Shown piece after piece: positions 43,801-52,340 of a stretch of DNA of 64,000 nucleotides. How positions within the stretch are numbered: position 1 is the first letter of the stretch; every line of letters begins with the position of its first letter. Source of the stretch: Bradymonadales bacterium (GTDB taxonomy: Bacteria > Myxococcota_A > Bradymonadia > JAFGEP01); NCBI GenBank assembly GCA_016931535.1, contig JAFGEP010000112.1, positions 1 through 64,000 of the forward strand. The letters are read 5' to 3'. The position numbers and the translations under genes were made by a program. Under the pieces are notes generated by a model. The model saw only the letters and a list, made by a program, of their open reading frames with translations. It was not told where the DNA came from and did not search any database.

Positions 43801-44366
43801 CAAGTCGAGGAGAGCGGGACGCACTGGTCGTCGTGGTCGGGGTCCTCGTCCCCGCACACGAAACCCTCCGGACAGTCCTCGTCGCGTTGGCAGTCCTGAC
43901 CACAGGCGGTGGTGCCGTCGGTATACTCGAGGCAGTTTCCACCCTCGCATTGCCCGTCGGTGACACAGGACCGGCACAGGTCGGTCTCGGAGGGCCGACA
44001 GACGAAGGCGACCTCGCCATCGGACATGATCAGACCCCGGCAGTAGGTCGGCCTGCCGTCACACAGCGGCTCACACTCCTGGAGGCACAGGCGGGTACAG
44101 AACCCCTCGGCCCCCTGGATCAGGCAGATCCCGCTGTCGCAGTCACCATCGCGGTGGCAGGGAGCGCCGTATTGCCGTGGCTCGGGAGGGCACTCTGTCG
44201 GCAACTCCTCCTGTTGGTCTGGCAGATCGGGATCCACCGCAAGGTCCAGATCCTCTTCCAGATCGGCATCACCAGGCACCGAAGGCAGGTCTTGGGGACA
44301 GGCCGGCAAAAGGAGGGCAGCTAGCAGCACCAGCCAACAGGTGAAGATCAAGCGGCCCATGGTCAT
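40881..44366 (-). CDS. MopE-like cysteine-rich lipoprotein with beta-helix and glycine-rich region (paralogue 2)
   Basis: A 1161-residue surface lipoprotein: signal ends LLLPAC (Cys ~23). The N-terminal ~600 residues are a chain of disulfide-rich modules and three MopE-type metal-binding motifs (CNGMDDDCNG ~245, CDYRDNNCDG ~305, CDGFDNDCNG ~515), plus a TDANCDGVDG variant. Residues ~620-740 match a DUF1565-type parallel beta-helix (DIYVASGVYSENLVLRGGVS). The rest (~760-1140) is dominated by Gly-Gly-x runs with Cys-containing inserts. The ATG overlaps the stop of paralogue 1 (ATGA, 44363-44366). It and paralogue 1 have the same layout, evidence of duplication. MopE of Methylococcus binds copper; metal binding here is an inference. 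Confidence 0.86.
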   Translation of the reverse strand: MTMGRLIFTCWLVLLAALLLPACPQDLPSVPGDADLEEDLDLAVDPDLPDQQEELPTECPPEPRQYGAPCHRDGDCDSGICLIQGAEGFCTRLCLQECEPLCDGRPTYCRGLIMSDGEVAFVCRPSETDLCRSCVTDGQCEGGNCLEYTDGTTACGQDCQRDEDCPEGFVCGDEDPDHDDQCVPLSSTCSCTLQHQGAQRYCEITNQYGSCPGTQTCDPETGWSECAGRPEGPASPEVCNGMDDDCNGITDDVPEIGDACEIPGPTGLMCDGAPCTCPGVLVCLSAEEGMVCLGPEPGEEVCDYRDNNCDGLTDEGFTDDLGRYLNLDNCGFCGNSCLDRFDYAAQVVCTTDRPTPTCIITECEPGLQRLTETLCAPFDPIYCAPCTEDADCTSSPASACVPIADASDPENVSTICGRDCSSDSIFGTECPQNFSCLPFDRGDLGIIEQCVPTSGSCTCINNPEGFTVPCRVTIEDGEINLEGDRGEVTCNGTRSCEGGVFSECQLPEETCDGFDNDCNGRIDDPFRDLEGRYVADNHCGGCFSDCTATVYPNATAACDLLDDQPRCVMVCIEEPDEPEGRGTYRDLFNGTDDGCECRVLSWDDVPDGTDANCDGVDGNVSVALFVSKIGTPSGPGTLDEPFDSIQSAIDAAAPGSGIRDIYVASGVYSENLVLRGGVSVYGGYSLDFTYRDPLSNPTTIFGVQPDPLNNEVGTITATHIDNSVEPTTVSGFSIYGYDATTIGESSYAVYLKDCTDALTLDGNRIFAANGANGGQGGRGDEGASGLDGTDGDEGDSVGGTSCSDTVIPGGSGGAGDCSNDGGQGGDSTCPMARQFDYYPCNPTNPTQCRNECPGSPDYPPIPQDPGEAGSGNGTDCSGLSCGLGGSSTYDFWSNLGSCFACSLQSCFPHLGSDGQNGRGGDRGTGGLGCQVDSRHGTVSAQGLWVGGTGQNGQNTATRGGGGGGGSAGAGFDVVGLTGSGCTDTLGGSGGGGGGGGCPGTPGQGGSGGGSSFGVFLYFSNNHFPAQPILRNNVFFQGYGGAGGNGGSGGPGGRGGWGGEGGFSYPSEAFCSSPGGAGGNGGAGGPGAGGGGGCGGNAYSIFLYAHGNPFDDAPYLPAASGNLFLQDGAPGPGGAGGASTVLESYGGTGYTPEQTFSVFVVP

Positions 44367-47300
44367 TCCTCCCCACATGGAGGGCTCCCCCCATCGGGGC
44401 AGGGTAGCACGCGCTCGTACAACGCTCCTTGCGCATCCTCGCCGGGATTGCCCGAGGAAGGACCGCCGCGTCCCGGAGTCCCACCTCCCCCGGTATCCTG
44501 GAAGCTGTTTTCGGTCTCGTACGCAGTCAAGGACAGTTCGCCATGTCCGTGGACATAGATCCCGACCGTAATCCCTGGGCAACCGCCACCGCCACCGACA
44601 CCCGCGCCGCCCGGGCCACCGTCTCCGCCCCGTCCGCCGACGCCGGCACAAACGGAGATCGTGATCGGAGGGCTGCCCGTGCTGCCGGTGCTGCCACTGC
44701 CTCCCTCGCCGCCCGGGCCGCCATCACCTCCCATGCCCCCGAAGCCGCGAACGAGGTCGTTATCGACGATGACAGGCAACAGGGCAGGCGCGGTCTGGTA
44801 ACTCAACAGGATCCCGAACGAGCTTCCCCCGGGGCCCCCTCCTGTACCTCCCTCTCCGCCACAACCCCCAGCACCACCTCCACCGCCACCACCGCCCAGG
44901 ATCTCGGTGTAGTCGCATACCGGGGTGGTATAGGGACCGTAGGTGGGCGGATCGTCCAGGATGCAGTCGCCCGACTCGTCACAATGGCCGGTCCCTCCCC
45001 CTGCACCGCCACCGCCACCACCCGATCCAGGTCCACCGCGGCCTCCCGCTCCGCCATATCCGGCCAACAGATCCTCGCCAAACCGCCACTGCCCATCCAC
45101 CACCTGGCCCAGTGCGGAGCCACAGCCTGTACCGGCCAATCCGTCATCCCCTCGCTGACCGTTCTTGCCGTCTCGGCCATCCACGGTGGCCGTCTCCCCG
45201 TCAGGGACGATGCACCAGTAGCAGGTCACCGTCCTGGGAGGGGTCGGATCCCGATAGCCCTCCTCCTCGGTATCCCAGGTATAGGAGGTTCCCCCTGCTC
45301 CTCCCGCACCACCCGGTATTTCCGGCCGTTCCGGTCCGGCAGGGGGAGTGCTGATTCCAGGTTCTCCGGCCGGTTCCGGCCGGTTTCCGACCGGGCAGTC
45401 GGCGGTGGCACCCGCTCCACCATGGGTATCGACCGGGGTATCGTCATGCCGCAGGCACTGGAACCGTGCGGCTGCTCCCCCTGCGACCTCGGTTCGGTCC
45501 GGCAAGGGAGGCGTGGTCTCGAGGCACATCGGTTCCAGGTCGCGATCGTCATTGACCCGATCGGCCCCCTCGCCAGGTTGGGCAGCCTGGAAGGAATAGA
45601 AGTAGCTTTCATCGAACAGGGCGTTATGGCCGGTGGCCCCCAGGCTGCCGGCGCCTCCGTTTCCCCCGTTGCCAGCCCGGATCACGCAGTGGCTGATGGT
45701 CAACCGATCATCGTAGTCGGTGATGTGGATGGCGTAGCTGTTCCCTGCGGCATCGGTGCGATCGAAGCCGACGACCGTGAAGCCGTCGAAGGTGACCGGC
45801 TGCTCGGCGATCGCCATGAAGGTGACGGCTCCTGGGCGACCGACGGAGGGCTGGAGGCCGATGACCGCGGTCTCGTTCCCGCGGATGTCCCTCTGGGAGA
45901 AATCGAAACTGTACCCGCCGAAGGCGGAGACCGCCTGCTGCCCCTCCTCGGGATCGAAAAGGAAGAGCAGCGATTCCCGGTACACCCCTGCAGCTACGTA
46001 GACATGGTCGCGGTCCGGATCGGTTCCGGCCACATCGAGGGCGTACTGGATGGAGGCATAGGGGTTGTCGATGCTCCCGTCACCCGTCTCGTCGCTGCCG
46101 AAGGTGGCGACGAAAAGCGCGCGGTCCACCTCTCCGTCCACCCCGTCGCAGTTGGCGTCGATGCCGTTCTCATCGGGCGGATCCTCGTCGCTGGTCTGTA
46201 GGCACTCACATCCGTCGAAGGCGCGCCGGTTGGCGTCTTTCCAGTCACCGGTGCAGACCGGTTCGCAGACGGGATCGATCGGCTCGCCCAGCTCGTCCTC
46301 CAGGCGGCAACGGCCGGTGGCGTGGTGCAGTTCCAGGTCGAAGAGGGCGATACAGTTGTTGTTGCATTGACCGCAATGGTCATCGCGCTCATAGCGGCCG
46401 GTGAGGGGGTTGTAAAACCCCTCGTCGACACCGCCGCTGCAGTTGTTGTCGATGCCGTCGCAGACCTCGGCGGAAACGGGCACACAAACGCCCATCTCGC
46501 CGTCCAGACACGGCCTCAGACCGTTGCAGAGCTGTCCGGGTTCGGTCTCGCTCTCCAGCTGGCAGGGGAGGTAGAAATCGTCGCCCGGTCCACAGATGCA
46601 GGAGCCGGTGGTGTTGATACACTGCAGGCTCTCCGGATCGCATGCGTAGTCGTCCGGCGGGCACAGCGGGCCGAAGGGCGAGGTGGGGCTGCAGTCGCGA
46701 CCGCAGTACCGCTGGCCGTCGGGGTAGTCCAGGCAGCGGTCGCCGACCAGCTCATTACAGTCGCTGTCCTCCTCGCACATCGAGCACAGGGAAGAAGCCA
46801 GGGGCATGCAGGCGGTCAATCCCACCTGGGTCGTCCCGGGGGGGCAGCCGGTCACCACACAGAGGGCCTTTCCGTCGATCACCTGGCAGGCAGCGGTGTA
46901 TCCCTCGGGAAAGCGCTGGGCACAGCTGTTGCCGCAGGTCTGGCAGTCAGTGTCGAGCACGTACAGCCCCTCTTCGTTGACGAAGGGCTCGTCCACCTGC
47001 CCGTCACAGTTGTTGTCCCGAAAATCGCAGATCTCCTGGGAGGGCGGTTCTCCCTCGCACACCATCTGCTTCAGCTCGGGATCGCAGCGCCAGAAGCCGG
47101 GACAGGTCGTCTCGAAACCCTCCCGCTCGACCTCGCATGGGGTATACTCCGGCAATCCGTCATCCACCGCCCCGTTGCAGTCGTTGTCCTCCCCATCGCA
47201 AACCTCCGGCCTGGGTAAAGGAGCGGTACACCCCACCCAACCCAGCATGGGGTCGCAACGCTCCTCACCTACGCAAGTACGCGTCCCCTCCTGGTTGGAG

Positions 47301-47917
47301 CGGGCACAGGGGCGGACCTCGCCCGCGTTCTCCTCGGTACAATCGCAAGTCAGGTTGTTGGGCAGGCATTGAGGAGGATCCAGATCGCCCAGCCCGGCAA
47401 TGGTGGTAAAGCAGTAGGTACCCTCCGGGCAGTCCTCGGGCTGCTGGCAGTCCCGACCACAGACCTGGGCCAAGGAGGGCAACGTGACGCAGCTTCCCTC
47501 CAGGCAGTTGAGATCGTCGAGACAGGGAGCGCAGATCGACTCCAGCAAGGGCATGCAGATCTCCACCTGGTCGGCGCCGAAGTTGGTGACCACCCGGCAG
47601 GTCATGACCTCGCCGTCCAGGTCGGGACAGGGGGTGTCGCCGCAACGCTGGGTGCAGATGAACCCGGTCGAGCTGCTGACGCAGAAACCGCTCTCACACT
47701 GGAGGTTGGAGGTGCAGGCCTCCCCATAGCCCAGAAGCTCGACCCCCTCCCCTGCCTGATCTTCCTGCTCCCCGGCAACATCCCCAGGAAGGCCGTGATC
47801 GGTCGCAGCGTCCTGTCTGTCGGCAGTGTCTGCGATCCCATCCTCGCTGCCGCATCGGACAGCCAACGACGCGAAAAGCAAAAGGACGAGACATACCAAC
47901 CGAGGAAACCGATTCAT
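44363..47917 (-). CDS. MopE-like cysteine-rich lipoprotein with beta-helix and glycine-rich region (paralogue 1)
   Basis: A 1184-residue lipoprotein, signal MNRFPRLVCLVLLLFASLAV-RC with Cys 22 as probable lipid site. Three MopE-type motifs (CDGEDNDCNG ~246, CDFRDNNCDG ~302, CDGIDNNCSG ~492) and a DANCDGVDGEVD variant lie among many disulfide-like modules (for example CPEGTYCF, CGRDCQQPEDC). A beta-helix region follows (DHVYVAAGVYRESLLF, ~630) and then Gly-rich sequence (~760-1160) interrupted by Cys-bearing inserts. An ATG 23 codons upstream is possible, but the second start has the canonical lipoprotein signal and GAGAG as SD. First gene of the three-gene operon. Confidence 0.87.
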   Translation of the reverse strand: MNRFPRLVCLVLLLFASLAVRCGSEDGIADTADRQDAATDHGLPGDVAGEQEDQAGEGVELLGYGEACTSNLQCESGFCVSSSTGFICTQRCGDTPCPDLDGEVMTCRVVTNFGADQVEICMPLLESICAPCLDDLNCLEGSCVTLPSLAQVCGRDCQQPEDCPEGTYCFTTIAGLGDLDPPQCLPNNLTCDCTEENAGEVRPCARSNQEGTRTCVGEERCDPMLGWVGCTAPLPRPEVCDGEDNDCNGAVDDGLPEYTPCEVEREGFETTCPGFWRCDPELKQMVCEGEPPSQEICDFRDNNCDGQVDEPFVNEEGLYVLDTDCQTCGNSCAQRFPEGYTAACQVIDGKALCVVTGCPPGTTQVGLTACMPLASSLCSMCEEDSDCNELVGDRCLDYPDGQRYCGRDCSPTSPFGPLCPPDDYACDPESLQCINTTGSCICGPGDDFYLPCQLESETEPGQLCNGLRPCLDGEMGVCVPVSAEVCDGIDNNCSGGVDEGFYNPLTGRYERDDHCGQCNNNCIALFDLELHHATGRCRLEDELGEPIDPVCEPVCTGDWKDANRRAFDGCECLQTSDEDPPDENGIDANCDGVDGEVDRALFVATFGSDETGDGSIDNPYASIQYALDVAGTDPDRDHVYVAAGVYRESLLFLFDPEEGQQAVSAFGGYSFDFSQRDIRGNETAVIGLQPSVGRPGAVTFMAIAEQPVTFDGFTVVGFDRTDAAGNSYAIHITDYDDRLTISHCVIRAGNGGNGGAGSLGATGHNALFDESYFYSFQAAQPGEGADRVNDDRDLEPMCLETTPPLPDRTEVAGGAAARFQCLRHDDTPVDTHGGAGATADCPVGNRPEPAGEPGISTPPAGPERPEIPGGAGGAGGTSYTWDTEEEGYRDPTPPRTVTCYWCIVPDGETATVDGRDGKNGQRGDDGLAGTGCGSALGQVVDGQWRFGEDLLAGYGGAGGRGGPGSGGGGGGAGGGTGHCDESGDCILDDPPTYGPYTTPVCDYTEILGGGGGGGGAGGCGGEGGTGGGPGGSSFGILLSYQTAPALLPVIVDNDLVRGFGGMGGDGGPGGEGGSGSTGSTGSPPITISVCAGVGGRGGDGGPGGAGVGGGGGCPGITVGIYVHGHGELSLTAYETENSFQDTGGGGTPGRGGPSSGNPGEDAQGALYERVLPCPDGGSPPCGEE

Positions 47918-47966
47918 GGCGCTCTCACGGAAGCTTGATGCACTGGCATGGCACGCAACGAGGACC

Positions 47967-47972
47967 AGTATA
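47967..47972 (-). promoter_or_regulatory. -10 box for the MopE-like operon
   Basis: TATACT on the minus strand (5 of 6 consensus, preceded by T) places the start near 47960, 43 nt before the ATG. The -35 region (TGGATG at 17 bp) is weak, so an activator may be needed. The rest of the 284-bp divergent interval shows nothing further that I can support. Confidence 0.45.
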
Positions 47973-48201
47973 ACCAGAACCCCCATTCACATCCATGCAG
48001 ACCAGCACGGCACCCGACAGACATGGTTGCGAGGCAAAGTACTGACATGCTCCCCACTCCTCTCCTTCGAATCCCTGTCAACTGGCTGGTCATGTTGGTA
48101 GCATCCACCAGCAGCGGGAAGATGCCGGGCCCGGTCGATCCGCGGTGCGACCGCTCCAACCGTCGCCACGGCACCACAGCATTCGCCACCAGGAGGGCAA
48201 G

Positions 48202-49320
48202 GTGTTCAATCGACCACCCAGGATCGCCGGCACTGACCGGACATCGAGCGCGCGGCCGGAAATCCCTGACCGAAGAACCCTGTGTTGGGTGCCGCTGGTT
48301 GCCTGCCTCCTGTTCTCTCTGACCGCGGCGGCACAAGACCAGGAGACCCGGATCATCCCCGCTCCTGCGGCAACGAGCCTGGCCGGTCTGGGTTCGCAGG
48401 AGCTGCTGGACCAGCTTGGTGCCCAGAGCTGGCCGGCTGAAGTCCGCTTCGAGCTCCTCTGTTCCTCTCCCGTACTGGTGCTGGCCACCAGCCCCCTCCA
48501 GCCGGCCGAGGCGTTGCAGGTCTGGCAGATAGCCCATGATGCGAGGGATCGGACGGGGGTGGTGCCGATCATCGTGCCCGACCAGGCGCACGTGCACTGG
48601 GCGTCGCTGGGAACCGGGCTGACCCAGCGCTGGTCGGAGGGGCAGTTCGGGCAGGCGGCAGCTGCGATCGGCGAGGACGGTCAAGGCGTTTTTTACGCCA
48701 TCGAGGCTGGTCACCGCGAGGCGGAAGAGCGAGCAGCCCGGGAGATCGAATTGGCGCGGGCTGGCAACCCTTCTCACCCTGCCTGGGAACAGTGGGTCCA
48801 GCGCTGCGATGCGGATCCGGCGGTCGATTGTCAAGGTCCCTCCCTCGACAGCCTCCGCACCGGCCTGGAGCAATGCCCTGACGAACTGCTGGTGGCTCGG
48901 CCGCCCGAAAGCGGTTTTCCGGGCTCCTTCGGATTCCTCCAGCTTGCCGAGTTCCATCGGAGTCAGCACCCCGACCTGGACCGCTCCCTGAGCTTCCGGG
49001 TGCTCTTGATCGGAGTGGAGCCCCATCTCATCCCCCTGTTGTTGGGGTTTGGCGGATTCAACGAGTGTCCTTCGCCCGAGGAGCACAGTCGGGCCATCCT
49101 CACCTGGGAAGCGCGCTACGGCATCCACCTGGTGTTCATGGGTCCCGACACGCTGGAGTTCTGGGTGACGCGCCCTCCCATCGAACCGGCGCCGGTGCGC
49201 GAGCTGGCCTGGCAGCAGTTCATGTACTGCCGAGACATCGTGCTGCAGGGCGCCGGCTCGTTGCCCCTTCTGGCCCGGGAGCTGGCGGGGAACAGCAGCT
49301 GGTTCTTCTGGTGGGACTGA
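48202..49320 (+). CDS. exported DUF4253 domain protein
   Basis: A 372-residue protein. The C-terminal third matches DUF4253: PLLLGFGGFNECPSPEEH, then ILTWEARYGIHLVFMGPDTL, the AWQQFMYCRDIVLQG segment and a final SSWFFWWD. Family members usually act in the cytoplasm and some are annotated as immunity-like, but here the N-terminus carries a long, basic signal region with a hydrophobic core VPLVACLLFSLTAAA and signal-peptidase-like AAAQD. The GTG start at 48202 is chosen because a perfect AGGAGG lies at 191-196; an in-frame ATG 19 codons upstream lacks an SD. Divergent from the MopE-like operon. Function unknown. Confidence 0.84.
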   Translation: MFNRPPRIAGTDRTSSARPEIPDRRTLCWVPLVACLLFSLTAAAQDQETRIIPAPAATSLAGLGSQELLDQLGAQSWPAEVRFELLCSSPVLVLATSPLQPAEALQVWQIAHDARDRTGVVPIIVPDQAHVHWASLGTGLTQRWSEGQFGQAAAAIGEDGQGVFYAIEAGHREAEERAAREIELARAGNPSHPAWEQWVQRCDADPAVDCQGPSLDSLRTGLEQCPDELLVARPPESGFPGSFGFLQLAEFHRSQHPDLDRSLSFRVLLIGVEPHLIPLLLGFGGFNECPSPEEHSRAILTWEARYGIHLVFMGPDTLEFWVTRPPIEPAPVRELAWQQFMYCRDIVLQGAGSLPLLARELAGNSSWFFWWD

Positions 49321-49345
49321 CCCGCGGCGCCCCGACCTCGATCGA

Positions 49346-50041
49346 TCACCTCTGCAACTCGGCCCAGGCCGGAAAGTGATCGGAGCCGGTGATCTCGGCA
49401 ACCCCTGCGTCGATGATCCGGACCTGTGCACCGACCAGGATATGGTCCAACGGCAAGCGAGGCGCCTTGACGGGATAGGTCGGGATCGGCCGTCGGTGCA
49501 CCTGCTCGATGGTGGATCGCAGATCAAGGCGGTGCATGAGCCCAAGCATGTCGGGATCATCCAGAGCGGTGTTGAAATCCCCGGCCAGAACCAGCCTCTC
49601 TTCAGGGCCATCCAGGGCAGACCGCAGGACTTCCACGGCCTTTGCGATCTGGGCAGGTCGATCGCCCGGCACCACCGAAAGATGGGTAGTCGCCAGCAGC
49701 CAAGAGCCTGGTTCGTCCTCAATTCGGCACACCAGCAGGACTCGAGGTTCGTCATCGCGGCGGGGCAGGAAGGTCTGTTGCACCACCTCCACCGGAAATC
49801 GGCTGAGCAGCGCGATGCCGTAGCGGGCTTGTCCCTGGAGAATGGCGGGCGCGAACAAGCCGAACTCCAGTCCGGTCTTGTGGGCCAGCACCGACCACAT
49901 GTCCACCGGCTCCCCCATCGTCCAGTGGCTGCCCACCTCCTGCAGACAGGCCACATCCGCCCGGAGCTGGCAGAGGATCTCGCCCACCCGGTCAAGGGAG
50001 CTATCCAGAGCCAGGCGGATGTTGTAGCTCACGATTCTCAT
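49346..50041 (-). CDS. endonuclease/exonuclease/phosphatase-fold protein
   Basis: A 231-residue member of the EEP superfamily (exonuclease III / DNase I / sphingomyelinase / inositol phosphatase fold), a divalent-metal phosphodiesterase or phosphatase. Metal and catalytic motifs are present: SYNIR at the N-terminus, ACLQEVG, the TTHLSV His, LAGDFNTALDD, LPLDHILVG and the final SDHFPAWAELQ. No signal peptide, so cytoplasmic. Start at 50041 with a strong SD (CTGGAGGATCG). It could hydrolyse a phosphodiester in lipid or nucleic acid; the substrate is not evident. Confidence 0.92.
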   Translation of the reverse strand: MRIVSYNIRLALDSSLDRVGEILCQLRADVACLQEVGSHWTMGEPVDMWSVLAHKTGLEFGLFAPAILQGQARYGIALLSRFPVEVVQQTFLPRRDDEPRVLLVCRIEDEPGSWLLATTHLSVVPGDRPAQIAKAVEVLRSALDGPEERLVLAGDFNTALDDPDMLGLMHRLDLRSTIEQVHRRPIPTYPVKAPRLPLDHILVGAQVRIIDAGVAEITGSDHFPAWAELQR

Positions 50042-50072
50042 GGCGATCCTCCAGCCAGGTGACCCTGCGGCC

Positions 50073-50102
50073 ATTGTAAGGCCAGATTGGCGACTGTGAG
50101 AA
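50073..50102 (-). promoter_or_regulatory. candidate sigma-70 promoter of the EEP gene
   Basis: Minus strand: TTCTCA (50097-50102, 4 of 6), 18-bp spacer, TACAAT (50073-50078, 5 of 6). Predicted start near 50066, leaving a 25-nt leader. Confidence 0.4.
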
Positions 50103-50162
50103 GCCTCAGGCGACCTGTCCGATCCGACTCCCATCGATTGTCTGTAGCGGAAGGTGTCATCT

Positions 50163-51833
50163 ATGGTACGATTTCTCTCGGCAATGACAGGAAGAGGACC
50201 GAGCTGGATGAAACGTCGCCGACAGCGTGTCACGCGGCCAAGTGGGCGTCGCAAGGTGTTGTGGTTGGCCTTGCTGCTGATCGGATCGGTGTGGCGAGCT
50301 CTGCCGCTCGAGGGGCAGCCCCAGGTGGTTCCAACCAGCCCTGCCGAGCGGGATGTTCTGCAAGAGAACCAGGCGGAGGAGGAGGAGCCGGGGCATGAGC
50401 CACCCGTCGATATCCAGGAGCCGTCGGAGGTGACGGAGGCCAGGTTATCCGCCATGCCGGTCGCTGCCACCGCGCGGTTGATGGCGGTCCGAGAGGCCAT
50501 CGCCGGCCGCCTGCTGGAAGGCGCCCAGGATGTCTACGTAGCTAAAATTCACGGCGAGATCGAGCTGGGCATCGCCTACTACCTGGAGAGGGCGGTCCGT
50601 TCCGCTCAGGACGGCAACGGCATCGTCTTGGTGCTGGAGGTGGAAACGCCGGGGGGACGGGTCGATGCCGCCATCATGATGCGGGACTACCTGCTCTCCA
50701 GCGAGGTCCCCACCATCGCTTTCGTTCACAACCGTGCCTGGAGTGCCGGCGCGCTGATCTCGCTCGGCAACGACCTGATCATCATGACCCGAGGTGCCTC
50801 CATCGGCGCTGCCACCCCGGTGCAGATGGGAGGTGGCGGCTCGATGGAGCCGGTGGAGGAGAAGGTGGTTTCAGCCCTGCGGGCCGAGTTTCGCTCGGCT
50901 GCAGAGGCCACCTCGCGCAGCGCCGAGATCGCACAGGCCATGGTGGACGCCCAGATCGCCGTGGGAGGGGTGATCGGCTCCGGCCAGCTCCTCACCTTGA
51001 CCGGCCAGGAAGCGGTGGAGTTCGGTTTTGCCGAGGGACGGGCGGAGAACCTCGAATCGGTGCTGGACCTGGTCGGTCTGCGAGGGCGGACGGTCCTCAC
51101 CATCGACCAGAGCTGGGCGGAGTCGTTGGTCCGGGTGCTCACCAGCCCGGTGGTCAGCAGCCTGTTGATGACCCTGGGCATCCTGGGGCTGTTTTTCGAG
51201 CTGACCACACCCGGCTTTGGCTGGGCGGGGGCGATGGGGTTGACCGCGCTGGCCATTTTCTTCGCCGGCCACCTGTTGGTGAAGTTGGCTGGCTTCGAGG
51301 AGCTGGCCCTGTTCTTGGCCGGCGCGGTTCTCCTCGGGATCGAGCTGTTCGTGATCCCAGGGTTCGGAATCGTCGGCGTACTGGGGCTGGTCGCCATCGC
51401 GGCCAGCCTGGTGCTTTCGCTGATCGGGTTGGACCTGGGCCGCATCGAACTTTCCGCAGTTGGCCTGCGCGAGGCCCTGATCCGGGTGGGGGTCTCCTTT
51501 GCCATCACCATCCTGGGCACGGTGCTGCTCATGAGGTATATCCCCAAAACCCGCGTGGGACGACGCCTGGTGCTCGCCGAGTCGTTGGCACAGGGCCCGT
51601 CGCTACCTCGGGCCGACCAGGAGGAGGAGATCTCCATCGGGCAAACCGGCGTGGCACTGACCGCTCTCAGACCGTTCGGCCGCGGCAAGTTCGGTCACCG
51701 GCGGATCGAGGTGGTCTCCGATGGCGAGATGATCGCACGGGGCACCCCGATCCGGGTGGTGCGGATCGCAGGCCAGCGGATCGAGGTGCGCACCATCCCT
51801 TCCGAGACGGTCCAGGAGGATGAAAAGAGGTGA
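50163..51833 (+). CDS. NfeD long form, membrane-bound ClpP-class serine protease
   Basis: A 556-residue protein of the NfeD family (STOPP / long NfeD). After a hydrophobic signal (~26-45) and an acidic linker comes a ClpP-like domain with VLEVETPGGRVDAAIMM, the nucleophile region NRAWSAGALISLG and the base region GASIGAATPV (Ser and Lys of a Ser-Lys dyad). Four or more membrane segments (~325-455) and a C-terminal OB-fold domain (~480-550) follow. The ATG at 50163 has GGAAGG eight nt upstream. Relatives act with SPFH proteins (stomatin/flotillin) at the membrane, in line with the downstream short NfeD and FloA genes. Confidence 0.93.
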   Translation: MVRFLSAMTGRGPSWMKRRRQRVTRPSGRRKVLWLALLLIGSVWRALPLEGQPQVVPTSPAERDVLQENQAEEEEPGHEPPVDIQEPSEVTEARLSAMPVAATARLMAVREAIAGRLLEGAQDVYVAKIHGEIELGIAYYLERAVRSAQDGNGIVLVLEVETPGGRVDAAIMMRDYLLSSEVPTIAFVHNRAWSAGALISLGNDLIIMTRGASIGAATPVQMGGGGSMEPVEEKVVSALRAEFRSAAEATSRSAEIAQAMVDAQIAVGGVIGSGQLLTLTGQEAVEFGFAEGRAENLESVLDLVGLRGRTVLTIDQSWAESLVRVLTSPVVSSLLMTLGILGLFFELTTPGFGWAGAMGLTALAIFFAGHLLVKLAGFEELALFLAGAVLLGIELFVIPGFGIVGVLGLVAIAASLVLSLIGLDLGRIELSAVGLREALIRVGVSFAITILGTVLLMRYIPKTRVGRRLVLAESLAQGPSLPRADQEEEISIGQTGVALTALRPFGRGKFGHRRIEVVSDGEMIARGTPIRVVRIAGQRIEVRTIPSETVQEDEKR

Positions 51834-52315
51834 TCGGAGCCGCCTTACTGGTTTTTGGCCTGTTCTTGTTGGGCATGGTGCTGATCGCAGCCGAGGCGTT
51901 CATCATCCCGGGCTTTGGCATCACCGGCGTCATCGGAGCCGCTCTGGTGGCGGTTTCAGCGATTTACGCCTGGAGCAGCCTCAACCCGATTCTGGGATTG
52001 ACCCTGGGAGGGGTCGCCCTGGTTCTTTCTCTGGGTTTCTTTCTGGTCATGCCCCGGACCCGGTTGGGTCAACGGTTGACACTCAAAGAGGCGATCAGCG
52101 AGGGTAGCGGCTATGGCGATGACGCCAGGCGCGCCGGGATCCAGGTCGGACAGCGGGGAATCACCGCGACCGATCTGAAGCCCAGCGGCTTCGCCCTGTT
52201 CGACGAGGCGCGCATCGAGGTACGGTCCGACGGGGAATGGCTGAATCGAGATACCGAGGTGGTGGTGACCGAGCTGAAGGACGGCAAGGTCATCGTCACC
52301 CTTCCCGAAGATTGA
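51830..52315 (+). CDS. NfeD short form (membrane plus OB-fold domain)
   Basis: A 161-residue protein with two to three membrane segments (~5-75) and a C-terminal OB-fold NfeD domain ([24 protein letters not shown] segment). It lacks the protease domain. The GTG start overlaps the stop of the long NfeD gene (GTGA at 51830-51833) and has AGGAGG upstream. Long NfeD, short NfeD and FloA in one operon is a known arrangement for membrane-microdomain organisation. Confidence 0.9.
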   Translation: MIGAALLVFGLFLLGMVLIAAEAFIIPGFGITGVIGAALVAVSAIYAWSSLNPILGLTLGGVALVLSLGFFLVMPRTRLGQRLTLKEAISEGSGYGDDARRAGIQVGQRGITATDLKPSGFALFDEARIEVRSDGEWLNRDTEVVVTELKDGKVIVTLPED

Positions 52316-52340
52316 CCTCCAACATTTGTGGAGTTGCAGC

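Noticed and set aside
41544..46201. Long plus-strand open frames opposite the MopE-like genes
   Set aside because: They mirror the Gly/Cys-rich coding sequence; the minus strand has lipoprotein signals, MopE motifs and ATGA coupling.
47918..48201. tRNA-like GGTTCGAATCC-type sequence near 48065
   Set aside because: TTCGAATCC is present but no acceptor stem, anticodon arm or CCA-compatible fold could be drawn around it; no tRNA gene was found in the window.
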